Shown piece by piece: positions 1 to 8,622 of a DNA stretch of 64,000 nt. The notes beneath the pieces are model-generated. The model worked only from the letters and a program-made list of their open reading frames with translations. It searched no databases and was not told the DNA's origin. This DNA is from Microbacterium sp. Au-Mic1 (GTDB lineage Bacteria > Actinomycetota > Actinomycetes > Actinomycetales > Microbacteriaceae), in contig NZ_JAJTTF010000013.1 in NCBI RefSeq assembly GCF_021341785.1, positions 62,001-126,000 of the forward strand, read 5' to 3'. The position numbers and the translations under genes are program-made. Within the stretch, counting starts at the first letter, position 1. The number at the start of each line of letters is the position of its first letter.

Positions 1-2
1 TG

Positions 3-659
3 TTCGCCGCCGCCTCGCTGAGCAAGGCCTTCGACCAGATCACCACCGAGTTCGAGGCGGAGAACCCGAAGGTGCACGTCAACCCGATCACCTACGACGG
101 GTCCTCGACGCTCGCGACGCAGATCATCGAGGGCGCCCCGGTCGACGTGTTCGCCTCGGCCGATCAGAAGAACATGGACAAGGTCACCCAGGCGGGGCTC
201 GCCGGTGACGCCCCGGTCTTCACCACGAACGTGCTGCAGATCGCCGTCGCACCCGGCAACCCGCTGAAGGTGAAGGATCTGACCTCGCTCACCGACCCGG
301 CGCTCAAGCTCGTGCTGTGCGCCCCCGCGGTGCCCTGCGGGAACGCCGCGAAGACGCTCCTCGACGCCGCGGGAGTGACGGCGGCCCCGGTCAGCGAGGA
401 GCAGAACGTGACCGCGGTGCTCGCCAAGGTCAAGGCCGGCGAGGCCGATGCGGGCCTGGTCTACACCACCGACGTCAAGGCCGCGGGCTCCGCGGTGACC
501 GGCATCGCGATCGCCGGCGCCGACAAGGCGATCAACAAGTACCCGATCACGGTGCTGAAGGCCTCGAAGAACGCCGAGGCCGCGACCGCGTTCCAGAAGT
601 TCGTGCAGTCCGACAAGGGGCAGAAGATCCTCAAGGATCTCGGGTTCGGCGGCGCATGA
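3..659 (+). CDS. modA: ModA, molybdate ABC transporter substrate-binding protein (5' end missing)
   Basis: Periplasmic-type binding protein that would capture molybdate outside the membrane and hand it to ModB. The reading frame is open from base 3, so the N-terminus with its lipoprotein signal lies left of the window; about 218 residues remain of a family that is usually 250-260. Family marks are YDGSSTLATQI (oxyanion-binding loop), DVFASADQKNMDK and the closing NKYPITVLKASKN segment. The stop codon overlaps the modB start (ATGA at 656-659), so modABC is translationally coupled. The internal GTG at 72 is not the real start because homology continues upstream of it. Confidence 0.93.
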   Translation, partial: FAAASLSKAFDQITTEFEAENPKVHVNPITYDGSSTLATQIIEGAPVDVFASADQKNMDKVTQAGLAGDAPVFTTNVLQIAVAPGNPLKVKDLTSLTDPALKLVLCAPAVPCGNAAKTLLDAAGVTAAPVSEEQNVTAVLAKVKAGEADAGLVYTTDVKAAGSAVTGIAIAGADKAINKYPITVLKASKNAEAATAFQKFVQSDKGQKILKDLGFGGA

Positions 660-1567
660 GAACGGGGGGCCGGAGGGACCCGCGCGCGGTCGTGTCGTCG
701 TCGACGACGGCCGCGCGCGGCGACTCCCCGACCCCGCACACCGCATCGGCGGCTCTCCCGTCCGCCCAGCGCCGGCGCGGCGAGAGCCTTCCCGCCTGGC
801 TGCTGATCCCCGCGATCGTCGCGGTGCTGCTGCTGGTGCTGCCGTTCATCGCACTGCTGGTGCGGCTGGATTGGGCGACGGTCCCGGCGGCGATCACCTC
901 GCCGGCCGCGCTGCAGGCGCTCGGGCTCTCGCTGACCACTGCCGCGATCGCGACCGTGATCTGCGCAATCCTCGGCGTGCCTCTCGCGGTCGCCATGGCG
1001 CGCAGCCCCGGATGGCTGGCCTCGGTGCTGCGCACGCTGACCACGCTGCCGCTCGTCCTGCCCCCGCTCGTCGGAGGCATCGCGCTGCTCGCCCTGCTCG
1101 GGCGCAACGGCCTGCTCGGCGGAGCCCTCGCCGTCGCAGGCATCAGGATCCCGTTCACAACCACGGCCGTGGTCATCGCGCAGGCGTTCGTGGCGCTGCC
1201 GTTCCTGGTGATCTCGATCGAGGGCGCGCTGCGGGCGATCGGCACCGAGCACGAGCGGGTCGCGGCAGGGCTCGGGGCCAGCCGGTTCACCGTGTTCCGC
1301 CGGGTGACGCTGCCGCTCGCCGCCCCCGGGCTCCTCGCCGGCACCGTGCTGTGCTTCGCGCGGGCGCTCGGCGAGTTCGGGGCGACCGCGTTGTTCGCCG
1401 GCAACGCCGCCGGGGTGACCCGCACCATGCCGCTCGCGATCTACACGGCGTTCAACGGCGCCGGGGTCGAGGAGGACACGGCGATCGCGCTCTCGCTCCT
1501 GCTGATCCTCGTCGCCCTCGCGGTGCTCGTGCTGGTGCGCGGGTGGCGAGCGGGGAGCGTGCGATGA
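656..1567 (+). CDS. modB: ModB, molybdate ABC transporter permease
   Basis: Integral membrane subunit of the molybdate importer, 303 residues. The start is the ATG that overlaps the modA stop by 4 nt. The first 45 residues are a hydrophilic Ser/Arg/Pro-rich cytoplasmic tail. Several hydrophobic segments follow, the first near LLIPAIVAVLLLVLPFIALL. The ATPase-coupling loop reads EHERVAAGLGASRFTVFRRV, and ALGEFGATALFAG is typical of ModB. It ends in an ATGA overlap with modC, so the three genes form one operon. Confidence 0.93.
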   Translation: MRTGGRRDPRAVVSSSTTAARGDSPTPHTASAALPSAQRRRGESLPAWLLIPAIVAVLLLVLPFIALLVRLDWATVPAAITSPAALQALGLSLTTAAIATVICAILGVPLAVAMARSPGWLASVLRTLTTLPLVLPPLVGGIALLALLGRNGLLGGALAVAGIRIPFTTTAVVIAQAFVALPFLVISIEGALRAIGTEHERVAAGLGASRFTVFRRVTLPLAAPGLLAGTVLCFARALGEFGATALFAGNAAGVTRTMPLAIYTAFNGAGVEEDTAIALSLLLILVALAVLVLVRGWRAGSVR

Positions 1568-2664
1568 GGGTCGATGTGCACACCCGTCGCGGCGCGTTCG
1601 CGATGTCCGCGGCCTTCGAAACGCAGCCGGGTGAGATCCTCGCCGTGATCGGACCGAACGGATCCGGCAAGTCGACGCTGCTGAACGCGATCGCCGGACT
1701 CCTGCCCGCCGCGGGCTCCGTCGTCGTCGGCGACCGCGTGCTCGACGCCCCTGCCGGTCCCGGTGCGCCGCGCGGGACTCACGTGCCGCCGTCCCGGCGC
1801 CGCATCGCACTGCTCGGCCAGCGCCCGCTGCTGTTCCCGCACCTGTCCATACGCGAGAACGTCGCGTTCGGACCGCGCGCACAAGGGGTTCCGCGGGCCG
1901 AGGCCCGTCGTCGCGCTTCGATGCGGCTGGAGGAGGTCGGGCTGGGTGGTCTCGCCGCGCGTCGCCCCGCCGAGCTCTCCGGCGGACAGCAGCAACGGGC
2001 CGCGATCGCGCGCGCCCTCGCCGCCGAGCCCGACGCCCTGCTGCTGGACGAGCCGTTCGCCGCGCTCGACGCCCCCTCCGCCGCACAGGCGCGGCGGCTC
2101 ATCGCCGCGCAGCAGGGCCAGAACCCCGCGATCCCGATCCTGCTCGTCACGCACGACCCGATGGACGCGCTGATCCTCGCCGCGCGCACGCTGGTGATGC
2201 ACGACGGCGCTGTGGTGCAGGGCGGCAGCACCGCCGAGGTGCTGGGGCACCCACGCACGGAATTCGTGGCGGCGCTCGCCGGCGTGAACCGCCTCGAAGC
2301 GGTCGGCGCCGACGGCGACGTCGTGCACGCGGGCGGGCTCATGCTGCGCGGGCACGGCGATGCGCTGGGCGTCGGCGAGACCGGCAGCGCCGTGTTCGCG
2401 CCGGGATCCGTGCGGACGGAGCCGCTCCAGGAGCGCGCCGATGCCGGATCCGCCACCGATCCGAACCACTGGATGGGTCGGGTGACGCAACTGGATCCCA
2501 TCCCCGGCGGGATCCGTCTGCGCACGGCCGAGCATCCCGGCGTCGCCGTCGACTGCCCGTCCACGCATGCCGTCGCACTCGGGCTGCACCCCGGGCAGCG
2601 CCTCGCGTTCCGCATCGACGATGCCGATGTGTCGGTGCGCGCCGAGCCCCCTCGGGGTCGCTGA
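1564..2664 (+). CDS. modC: ModC, molybdate ABC transporter ATP-binding protein
   Basis: Cytoplasmic ATPase that powers molybdate uptake, 366 residues. Walker A is GPNGSGKST at residues 30-38, the signature is LSGGQQQR near 140, Walker B is LLLDEPFAALDA near 160, and the H-loop is LVTHDPMDAL. After about residue 240 there is a C-terminal Mop/TOBE-like region, where molybdate could regulate the complex. The last codons and the stop lie in sequence matching the left end of the dispersed palindromic repeat (GGGTCGCTGAGCGAG), so the repeat may have supplied the C-terminus PRGR. Confidence 0.93.
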   Translation: MRVDVHTRRGAFAMSAAFETQPGEILAVIGPNGSGKSTLLNAIAGLLPAAGSVVVGDRVLDAPAGPGAPRGTHVPPSRRRIALLGQRPLLFPHLSIRENVAFGPRAQGVPRAEARRRASMRLEEVGLGGLAARRPAELSGGQQQRAAIARALAAEPDALLLDEPFAALDAPSAAQARRLIAAQQGQNPAIPILLVTHDPMDALILAARTLVMHDGAVVQGGSTAEVLGHPRTEFVAALAGVNRLEAVGADGDVVHAGGLMLRGHGDALGVGETGSAVFAPGSVRTEPLQERADAGSATDPNHWMGRVTQLDPIPGGIRLRTAEHPGVAVDCPSTHAVALGLHPGQRLAFRIDDADVSVRAEPPRGR

Positions 2665-2827
2665 GCGAGCACCGGCGAACCCTCCGGGGCGTTGAGCGAA
2701 CACCGACACTTCGACTCGCTGCGCTCGCTCAGTGCGGGTCTGCGCGAGGAGTGAGACGAAACGCGGTCCCCTGCGAGATCGCCGCGTTTCGTCTCGGTCG
2801 CCTGCGGCGTCCTCGCTCAACGACCCC
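2654..2827 (+). repeat. Dispersed palindromic repeat, family I, copy 1 (extended)
   Basis: GGGTCGCTGAGCGAG at the left overlaps the modC stop. A second left end, GGCGTTGAGCGAA, follows near 2688. The inner arms GAGACGAAACGC and GCGTTTCGTCTC face each other, and the right end is CTCGCTCAACGACCCC. It shares its words with copies at 3965-4077 and 16550-16658. The duplicated left end makes it longer than the others. It could act as a terminator for modABC or be a non-autonomous mobile repeat. Confidence 0.8.
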
Positions 2828-2897
2828 GAAATGCCTTCATCCGGATCCTGCTCCCTCACGCCGGTGCTACGGTTGCCCCTCGAAAGGAGGCCCAGCG

Positions 2898-3950
2898 ATG
2901 CCCCCCACGCGGCTGCCGTCGTCCGGTGTCCTCGACGCCCGCGATCGCCCGTTGCGCGACCTGCGGATCTCGGTCACCGACCGGTGCAACTTCCGCTGCG
3001 TCTATTGCATGCCGCGCGAGGTCTTCGGTCGCGACTATGCATTCCTGGAACGGCATGAACTGCTCAGTTTCGAGGAGATCGAGCGGATCGCCCGGGCCGC
3101 GCTCGCGAACGGCGTCCGCAAGCTGCGCCTCACCGGCGGGGAGCCGCTGCTGCGTCGCGGGATCGAGGATCTTGTCGCCCGGCTCGCGGCGTTGCGCACC
3201 CTCGACGGCACCAAGCCCGAGATCGCGCTGACGACGAACGGATCCGCCCTCGCCGTCAAGGCGGAAGCTCTCAAGGACGCGGGCGTCGATCGCATCACCG
3301 TCTCCATCGATTCTCTGGATGATCAGCTGTTCCGGCGGATGAATGACGTCGAGTTCCCTGTTGCGCGCGTACTGCAGGGTATCGACGCGGCACAGGCCGC
3401 CGGCATGCCCGTGAAGCTCAACACCGTGGTCAAGCGCGGCGTCAACGACAGCGAGATCCTGAGCCTCGCCGAGCACTTCCGCGGCACCGGTCACGTGCTG
3501 CGTTTCATCGAGTACATGGACGTCGGCGCCACGAACGGCTGGAGCCTGGACGAGGTCGTCCCCTCGGCTGAGATCGTGGCGACCATCGATGCGCGCTTCC
3601 CGCTCGAGCCCATCGCTCCGGCCGCCACCGGCGAGACCGCGAAGCGCTGGCGCTATGTCGACGGATCCGGTGAGATCGGCGTGATCTCATCGGTCACGAA
3701 CGCGTTCTGCGGCACCTGCAACCGCGCCCGTCTCTCCACCGAGGGACGCCTGTTCACGTGCCTGTTCGCGACCGAGGGGCATGACCTGCGCGCACTGCTG
3801 CGCGGCGGCGCCGACGACGCCGAGCTCGCGGCGACCCTCGCGCGGATCTGGGGAGTGCGCGACGACCGCTACTCCGAGATCCGCGGGAGCCTCACTCCCG
3901 AGCTGCGCGCCGACCGGCACCGCATCGAGATGAGCTACATCGGAGGCTGA
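2898..3950 (+). CDS. moaA: MoaA, GTP 3',8-cyclase (radical SAM)
   Basis: First step of molybdenum cofactor synthesis: radical-SAM conversion of GTP to 3',8-cyclo-7,8-dihydro-GTP, which MoaC then rearranges. 350 residues. The N-terminal [4Fe-4S] cluster motif is CNFRCVYC (Cys30, 34, 37) and the SAM-binding GGEP is in LRLTGGEPLLR. The C-terminal second cluster is FCGTCNR (about residues 271-274) plus a later FTCLF cysteine. The protein ends in the GG tail needed for activity in this family. The start was chosen for the strong AAAGGAGG 8 nt upstream; the frame is open further upstream but only through repeat DNA. Confidence 0.96.
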   Translation: MPPTRLPSSGVLDARDRPLRDLRISVTDRCNFRCVYCMPREVFGRDYAFLERHELLSFEEIERIARAALANGVRKLRLTGGEPLLRRGIEDLVARLAALRTLDGTKPEIALTTNGSALAVKAEALKDAGVDRITVSIDSLDDQLFRRMNDVEFPVARVLQGIDAAQAAGMPVKLNTVVKRGVNDSEILSLAEHFRGTGHVLRFIEYMDVGATNGWSLDEVVPSAEIVATIDARFPLEPIAPAATGETAKRWRYVDGSGEIGVISSVTNAFCGTCNRARLSTEGRLFTCLFATEGHDLRALLRGGADDAELAATLARIWGVRDDRYSEIRGSLTPELRADRHRIEMSYIGG

Positions 3951-3964
3951 GCCTCCCCAGCCCC

Positions 3965-4077
3965 GGGGTCGTTGAGCGAGGACGGCGAAGCCGACCGAGA
4001 CGAAACGCCGCACTCTCGCGAGAGCACCGCCGTTTCGTCTTGCTTCTCGCTCCGCTCGGGGCTCGCTCAACGACCCC
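3965..4077. repeat. Dispersed palindromic repeat, family I, copy 2
   Basis: Ends are GGGGTCGTTGAGCGAG and CTCGCTCAACGACCCC, which are exact reverse complements; inner arms are GAGACGAAACG and CGTTTCGTCT. It sits between the convergent ends of moaA and moaE, where a bidirectional terminator would be expected. No T-run follows, so a plain intrinsic terminator is not proven. Confidence 0.85.
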
Positions 4078-4146
4078 GGGAGCGATGACCCCGGGAGCAC
4101 CGCCCCAGCCAGCACCGACGGCGGGAGTGACCGCGCCGGACTCGGC

Positions 4147-4557
4147 TCAGAGCCCGACCCACTCCGACACGCCGTCGACGTAGTGCTGGCGCTTCCAGAT
4201 CGGCACCCCGCGCTTGATCTCCTCGACCAGGTGCTCGCACGCTTCGAACGCCTCCTTGCGGTGGCCCGCCGATGCCGCGGCGAACAGGGCGACGTCGCCG
4301 ATGCGGAGGTCGCCGACCCGGTGCGCGGCCGCGACGAGCAGCCCCGTCTCCGCCGTCACGCGCTCCACGATCTCCTCGAGGAAGCGCTCCGCGTCGGGGT
4401 GCGCGCGGTAGTCCAGCGAGCGCACGGACTGACCCCCGTCGTGATCGCGCACGATGCCGCAGAACATCACCGTCGCTCCGTGGGCCGCGTCGCCCACCGC
4501 CGCACGGATGACCGCCTCGTCCAGCGGCTGGTCGCTGATGATCGCGCGTTCGCTCAT
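4147..4557 (-). CDS. moaE: MoaE, molybdopterin synthase catalytic (large) subunit
   Basis: Works with MoaD to insert two dithiolene sulfurs into cyclic pyranopterin monophosphate, giving molybdopterin. 136 residues, normal length. Family features are MFCGIVRDHDGG near the N-terminus, the LDYRAHPDAE segment, the HRVGDLRIGDVAL block, and the active-site region VPIWKRQHYVDG with its conserved lysine. The ATG overlaps the moeB stop (ATGA at 4554-4557), so it is translated from the moeB-moaE transcript. Confidence 0.95.
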   Translation of the reverse strand: MSERAIISDQPLDEAVIRAAVGDAAHGATVMFCGIVRDHDGGQSVRSLDYRAHPDAERFLEEIVERVTAETGLLVAAAHRVGDLRIGDVALFAAASAGHRKEAFEACEHLVEEIKRGVPIWKRQHYVDGVSEWVGL

Positions 4558-5699
4558 GCGCCCGCCCCTTCCGTCGTTCCGCCCACGGCGGCGAATGCTC
4601 CGATCCCGCCCACGAGGTAGCGCGCCTCGATGCCGCGCTCGCGCAGCATCTGCACCGCACGCCGCGAGCGCGGATCCTTCTCGCAGAACACGACGAGAGG
4701 CCCCGCGCTCGACTCGGGGAACGCGGGGATCGCGGCGCCGCCCTCGAGCGCACCGAGCGGCAGCGTGCCGGCGCCGGGGATCCCCCGCAGCAGAGTCTCG
4801 TGCGGCTCGCGCACGTCGAGCAGCCGCACGCCGTCCTCGCGCTGCAGCCGCAGCACCTCGGCAGCCGACAGCGCCGCGGCGTCCTCGGCGTCCTTGTCGG
4901 GGCCGGTGCCGCAGAACAGCTCGTAATCGACGAGATCGGTGACGGCCGGGGCGTCCTCGGCCCGATCGAACCCGATCTCACGGGTGCGCGCGGTGAGCGC
5001 GTCGTAGAACAGCACGCGGCCGACCAGGGGCTCGCCGATGCCCGTGATGAGCTTCACGACCTCGGTCGCCATGAACGATCCGATCGCCGTGCACAGGCTC
5101 GCGAGCACCCCGCCGAGCTCGCACGAGAGCACCTCGCCCGCGGCCGGCGGCGCGGGGAACAGATCGCGGAAGCCGACCTCGGGCACGGCCACACCCACCT
5201 GGCCCTGGAAGCGCAGAATGGATCCCCAGACCAGGGGCTTCCCCGCGAGGCGCGCGGCGTCGTCCCCGAGGTACCGGGTCGGGAAGTTGTCACTGCCGTC
5301 GACGAGGAGGTCGTACTCGGAGAGTATCCCCGGCAGCGTCTCGGCGGTCGCACGTTCCCGGTACGGGCGCACCAGGATCCCTGGATCGATGTCGCGCACG
5401 GTGTCGGCGAGCGAGCCGACCTTGGATCGCCCGATGTCGTCCACACCATGGCTGAGCTGGCGATGAAGGTTGGACAGCTCCACGACGTCGTCGTCGATCA
5501 CTCCGATCGTGCCGACACCGCTTCCGGCGAGCGCAGGGACGAGGGCGCTGCCGAGGCCGCCGGCACCGATCACGAGCACGCGGGCCGCGCGCAGACGTCG
5601 CTGCGCCGTCTCGCCGAAGCCGGGCAGCATGAGCTGGCGGCTGTACCGGGCGATGTGTTCGGGCGGCAGTTCCGGCCCCGGCTCGACGAGCGCGATCAT
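4554..5699 (-). CDS. moeB: MoeB/MoeZ-type sulfur-carrier adenylyltransferase with rhodanese domain
   Basis: Adenylates the C-terminal glycine of MoaD and, through its rhodanese domain, delivers sulfur to form the MoaD thiocarboxylate. 381 residues. The ThiF/MoeB domain has GAGGLG at residues 45-50, the acidic adenylate loop DDDVVELSNLHRQ and a cysteine in LSCELGGVLASLC. The rhodanese domain fills about the last 100 residues, with LLDVREPHE and the active loop VVFCEKDPRSRRA. The ATG at 5699 was chosen because a TACACT box ends 7 nt upstream (leaderless) and homology starts here; a longer in-frame extension to 5804 looks artefactual. It is divergent from moaD, its substrate. Confidence 0.93.
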   Translation of the reverse strand: MIALVEPGPELPPEHIARYSRQLMLPGFGETAQRRLRAARVLVIGAGGLGSALVPALAGSGVGTIGVIDDDVVELSNLHRQLSHGVDDIGRSKVGSLADTVRDIDPGILVRPYRERATAETLPGILSEYDLLVDGSDNFPTRYLGDDAARLAGKPLVWGSILRFQGQVGVAVPEVGFRDLFPAPPAAGEVLSCELGGVLASLCTAIGSFMATEVVKLITGIGEPLVGRVLFYDALTARTREIGFDRAEDAPAVTDLVDYELFCGTGPDKDAEDAAALSAAEVLRLQREDGVRLLDVREPHETLLRGIPGAGTLPLGALEGGAAIPAFPESSAGPLVVFCEKDPRSRRAVQMLRERGIEARYLVGGIGAFAAVGGTTEGAGA

Positions 5700-5706
5700 A
5701 GGATCG

Positions 5707-5783
5707 AGTGTACGCGGGGAACCCCTCGCTGGACCGCCTGCTTTCCATGATGCGGATGCTATTTTCCGCGATACGGGTAAGAT
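5707..5783. promoter_or_regulatory. Divergent leaderless promoters for moeB-moaE and moaD
   Basis: On the minus strand, TACACT (5707-5712) ends 7 nt before the moeB ATG. On the plus strand, TAAGAT (5778-5783) ends 7 nt before the moaD ATG. This spacing puts the transcription start at or next to the first base of each start codon, as in actinobacterial leaderless genes. The -35 boxes are not convincing. Confidence 0.6.
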
Positions 5784-5790
5784 TGAGGAC

Positions 5791-6048
5791 ATGGCCACCA
5801 TCACCGTGCGGTACTTCGCCGCGGCCGCCGAGGCAGCAGGACGCGATCAGGAGCAGCTGACCGTCGATGCCGGCAGCGCCCTGTCGACGGTGGGCGCCCT
5901 GCGCGCGGAGCTGCTCGGACGCTATGGCGCTCCGATGGCGAAGGTGCTGAAGTCCGGTTCGTTCCTCGTCGACGGCACCGTCAGCCGCGACGACTCCCGC
6001 CCCCTCGGCGAGACGGTCGACATCCTGCCGCCGTTCGCCGGCGGCTGA
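5791..6048 (+). CDS. moaD: MoaD, molybdopterin synthase sulfur-carrier subunit
   Basis: Ubiquitin-like carrier whose C-terminal glycine is adenylated by MoeB, thiocarboxylated, and used by MoaE as sulfur donor. 85 residues, normal length. It opens MATITVRYFAAAAEAAG, typical of MoaD, and ends ILPPFAGG with the required Gly-Gly tail. The start is supported by a TAAGAT box 7 nt upstream. It lies divergent from the enzyme that activates it. Confidence 0.95.
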   Translation: MATITVRYFAAAAEAAGRDQEQLTVDAGSALSTVGALRAELLGRYGAPMAKVLKSGSFLVDGTVSRDDSRPLGETVDILPPFAGG

Positions 6049-6233
6049 GTTCGGCGAATCCGTTCCGCCGACGCACCCCGGGACGCCCATGCCCGTCTGG
6101 ATCCCGCGGATCGGGTCCCGAATCGCCGACGATGTCCCGTCTGGCCGAGATTACCGGCGGATCCGTCGGCGAAACGTGACAAGCTCGGTGATCTGGGGCC
6201 GTAGTGGGAAGACAAGAGCCGGAGGAGACGAGC
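6049..6233 (+). other. Intergenic region before moaC with ribosome binding site
   Basis: 185 nt between moaD and moaC. GGAGGAGA at 6221-6228 is a clear Shine-Dalgarno for moaC. The palindromic stretch around GGATCCGTCGGCG and repeated GCGGATC words are GC-rich, but I do not recognise a molybdenum-cofactor riboswitch fold. Confidence 0.5.
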
Positions 6234-6704
6234 ATGAGCGATCTGACCCACCTGCGGGCCGATGGATCCGCGCACATGGTGGACGTGACCGACAAGGCCG
6301 TCACGCGCCGTGAAGCGCGAGCACAGGCCGTGCTGCAGACGACGGCCGACGTCGTGGCGAAGATCGCGGACGGCACGCTGCCCAAGGGCGAGGCGCTCGG
6401 CACTGCCCGCATCGCAGGGATCATGGGGGCGAAGCAGACCTCGACGCTCATCCCCCTCTGCCACCCGCTGCCGCTGAGCCGCGTCGAGATCGACCTCGTG
6501 CCCGAGGGCGACCGGGTGCGCATCCTCGCCACGGCGGTCACGAAGGGCGTCACCGGGGTCGAGATGGAGGCGCTCACGGCCGCCACTGTGGCGGCGCTCA
6601 CCCTCTACGACATGATCAAGGCCGTCGACAAGCACGCCGTGATCGGCGACATCCGCGTGCTCGCGAAGTCCGGCGGCAAGAGCGGCGACTGGACCGCGGA
6701 GTGA
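6234..6704 (+). CDS. moaC: MoaC, cyclic pyranopterin monophosphate synthase
   Basis: Converts the MoaA product to cyclic pyranopterin monophosphate (cPMP). 156 residues, normal length. Motifs are HMVDVTDKAVTRREA near the N-terminus, KQTSTLIPLCHPLPL with the conserved His-Pro, and VTGVEMEALTAATVAALT. The ATG follows GGAGGAGA; an upstream ATG at 6204 in the same frame is disfavoured because it lies before the ribosome site. The stop overlaps the GTG of the next gene. Confidence 0.95.
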   Translation: MSDLTHLRADGSAHMVDVTDKAVTRREARAQAVLQTTADVVAKIADGTLPKGEALGTARIAGIMGAKQTSTLIPLCHPLPLSRVEIDLVPEGDRVRILATAVTKGVTGVEMEALTAATVAALTLYDMIKAVDKHAVIGDIRVLAKSGGKSGDWTAE

Positions 6705-7195
6705 CCACGGAGCCGTCGTCCACCAGGTCCGCGACCGTGCTCGTGGTGTCGACCCGAGCCTCGGCGGGCGTGTACACCGATGAGACCGGGCCCGTCATCC
6801 GCGCGTGGCTGGCCGAGCGCGGATTCGCGGTCGGCGATCCGGTCGTCACCGCCGACGCCTCCGTGGCGGAGGCGCTCGCGGCCGCACTCGACGGTGCTCC
6901 GGATCTGCTGCTCACGACAGGAGGCACCGGGCTCTCGCCGGATGACCGTACCCCCGAGGCGACCGCCGCGCTGCTCGACCGGGAGATCCCCGGCCTCATG
7001 GAGGAGCTGCGTCGCCGTGGCCTCGCCGCGACCCCGATGGCCCTGCTCACCCGCGGAGTCGCCGGAGTCGCGGGGCGCACCGTCGTGATGAACCTCCCCG
7101 GCTCGCGCGGCGGCGTGCGCGACGGCCTCGCGGTGCTGGATCCGATCCTGGATCATCTGCTGGCACAGCTGAGCGGCCGCGGCGACCACCGCTGA
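6701..7195 (+). CDS. mogA: MogA/MoaB-type molybdopterin adenylyltransferase
   Basis: Adenylates molybdopterin before molybdate insertion by MoeA. 164 residues; GTG start overlapping the moaC stop (GTGA). MoCF-domain motifs are VLVVSTRASAGVYTDETG, the TTGGTGLSPDDRTPEAT loop (TGGTG plus acidic residues) and the MNLPGSRGGVRDGL segment near the C-terminus. No moeA is seen in the window; it may lie elsewhere. The name could equally be moaB, since the two families are hard to separate by sequence. Confidence 0.9.
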   Translation: MTTEPSSTRSATVLVVSTRASAGVYTDETGPVIRAWLAERGFAVGDPVVTADASVAEALAAALDGAPDLLLTTGGTGLSPDDRTPEATAALLDREIPGLMEELRRRGLAATPMALLTRGVAGVAGRTVVMNLPGSRGGVRDGLAVLDPILDHLLAQLSGRGDHR

Positions 7196-7297
7196 CACCG
7201 GCACTCCGCCATCGACGCAGCCCGCGCGCACCCCCTACAGTGTGCTCAGAGGGCAGCGCTGGGGCACCGCTCTCAGCGATGAGGGGCGGTCTCTCCC

Positions 7298-8596
7298 ATG
7301 ATCGACGCGCAGCACCTGCACGCCAGGGCACCACGACTCCACCATCACGGGCGCGCAGCTCTCCTGGCGGTGCTGGTGGGCGCCCTGCTCACCGTGACCG
7401 GGTGCACCGCGAACGGGACGACGCCACCGCCCTCCACCCGTCCGCCGTCTTCACCTGCGGTCGATCCCTCGGCGTGCGTCCCGGATCCCGGATCGGTGAT
7501 CGACCGTACGCAAGTCGCCGCAGCCACCGGGAAGCTGCCTTCGGCGCAGTCCACGTCGCTCGACACTGCGGCCGCTGCGGCGTTCGTGGCGACGGCTGCG
7601 CCCGGCGCAGTCGTCGCGGTGCGCTCCCCGCAGGGCACCTGGGTCAACGCCTACGGCGTCTCGGACCTGACGACGAAGGAACCCCTGACCCCCGACGTCT
7701 ACCACCGCATCGGATCGGTGACGAAGACGTTCACGACCACGGTGATCATGCAGCTGGTCTCGCAGAAGAAGCTGTCTTTGAGTGATCCGATCAGCGACTA
7801 CGTGCCGAATGTGCCGCACGGATCCGAGATCACGATCCTCGAGCTGGCGAACATGACCAGCGGCATCGCCAACTACACCGACGATCTCGAGTTCATGAAG
7901 CTGTACCTGACCGACTACAGCATCATCTGGACGGTCGATCAGCGGCTGGCGACGGCGTTCGCGATGCCGCGCACCTCGGCACCCGGCGCCGAGTTCCACT
8001 ACTCCAACACCAACACCGTGCTGCTCGGGGAGGTCATCGAGAAGATCACCGGGCACCCTCTCGCCGAGGAGCTTCAGCGGAGGATCTTCGATCCGCTCCG
8101 GCTGACCCACACCTCGTACCCGCTGGCCTCCGCCGTCCTGCCCGAGCCGCACGCGCACGGATACACCAGCCTCGGAATCGTCGACGACACCATCAGCGGG
8201 AACGCGCCGATCCGGGACTCCACCGCGTGGAACGTGTCCCAGGCGGGCGCCTCCGGCGAGATCGTCAGCACCGTCGACGACCTGCTCGTGTACGGCCGCG
8301 CCCTCGGCACCGGACAGGACCTGCTCCCCCGGGATGCGCAGATCGCGCGTCTGTCCTCCTTCCCCACCCCGGCGGGATACGGCATCGGGCTGAACTGCGT
8401 GCAGGGCTGGCTCGGTCACAACGGACAGGTGCCCGGATACAACACGGCCCTGTACTACGACACCCGCACGGACACGACGGTGGTCGTCGAGGTCAACAGC
8501 GATCATCCCGTGGGGGCCGCCGGGATCACTCCCGCGGACTCGATCTTCTACGCCGTGGCCGCAGCCCTTGGACGCGCCGTCGAGGGAGCCCCCTGA
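7298..8596 (+). CDS. Lipoprotein serine hydrolase of the beta-lactamase/D-Ala-D-Ala carboxypeptidase fold
   Basis: Secreted, membrane-anchored class C-type hydrolase, 432 residues. A basic N-terminus is followed by LLAVLVGALLTVTGC, a lipobox with the cysteine near residue 33, then a Thr/Pro-rich linker. Catalytic motifs are SVTK (Ser140, Lys143), YSN (Tyr235) and GHNG near residue 375 in the KTG position. This order is typical of serine hydrolases acting on D-amino-acid peptides or esters. The substrate cannot be told from sequence. It stands alone between mogA and the YaeQ gene. Confidence 0.88.
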   Translation: MIDAQHLHARAPRLHHHGRAALLAVLVGALLTVTGCTANGTTPPPSTRPPSSPAVDPSACVPDPGSVIDRTQVAAATGKLPSAQSTSLDTAAAAAFVATAAPGAVVAVRSPQGTWVNAYGVSDLTTKEPLTPDVYHRIGSVTKTFTTTVIMQLVSQKKLSLSDPISDYVPNVPHGSEITILELANMTSGIANYTDDLEFMKLYLTDYSIIWTVDQRLATAFAMPRTSAPGAEFHYSNTNTVLLGEVIEKITGHPLAEELQRRIFDPLRLTHTSYPLASAVLPEPHAHGYTSLGIVDDTISGNAPIRDSTAWNVSQAGASGEIVSTVDDLLVYGRALGTGQDLLPRDAQIARLSSFPTPAGYGIGLNCVQGWLGHNGQVPGYNTALYYDTRTDTTVVVEVNSDHPVGAAGITPADSIFYAVAAALGRAVEGAP

Positions 8597-8622
8597 GCCC
8601 GGCCGCGTAAGGTGGGACGCCT

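Noticed and set aside
6049..6233. Possible molybdenum-cofactor riboswitch before moaC
   Set aside because: GC-rich short pairs are present, but I could not find the expected multi-helix arrangement, and a plain Shine-Dalgarno site explains the region.
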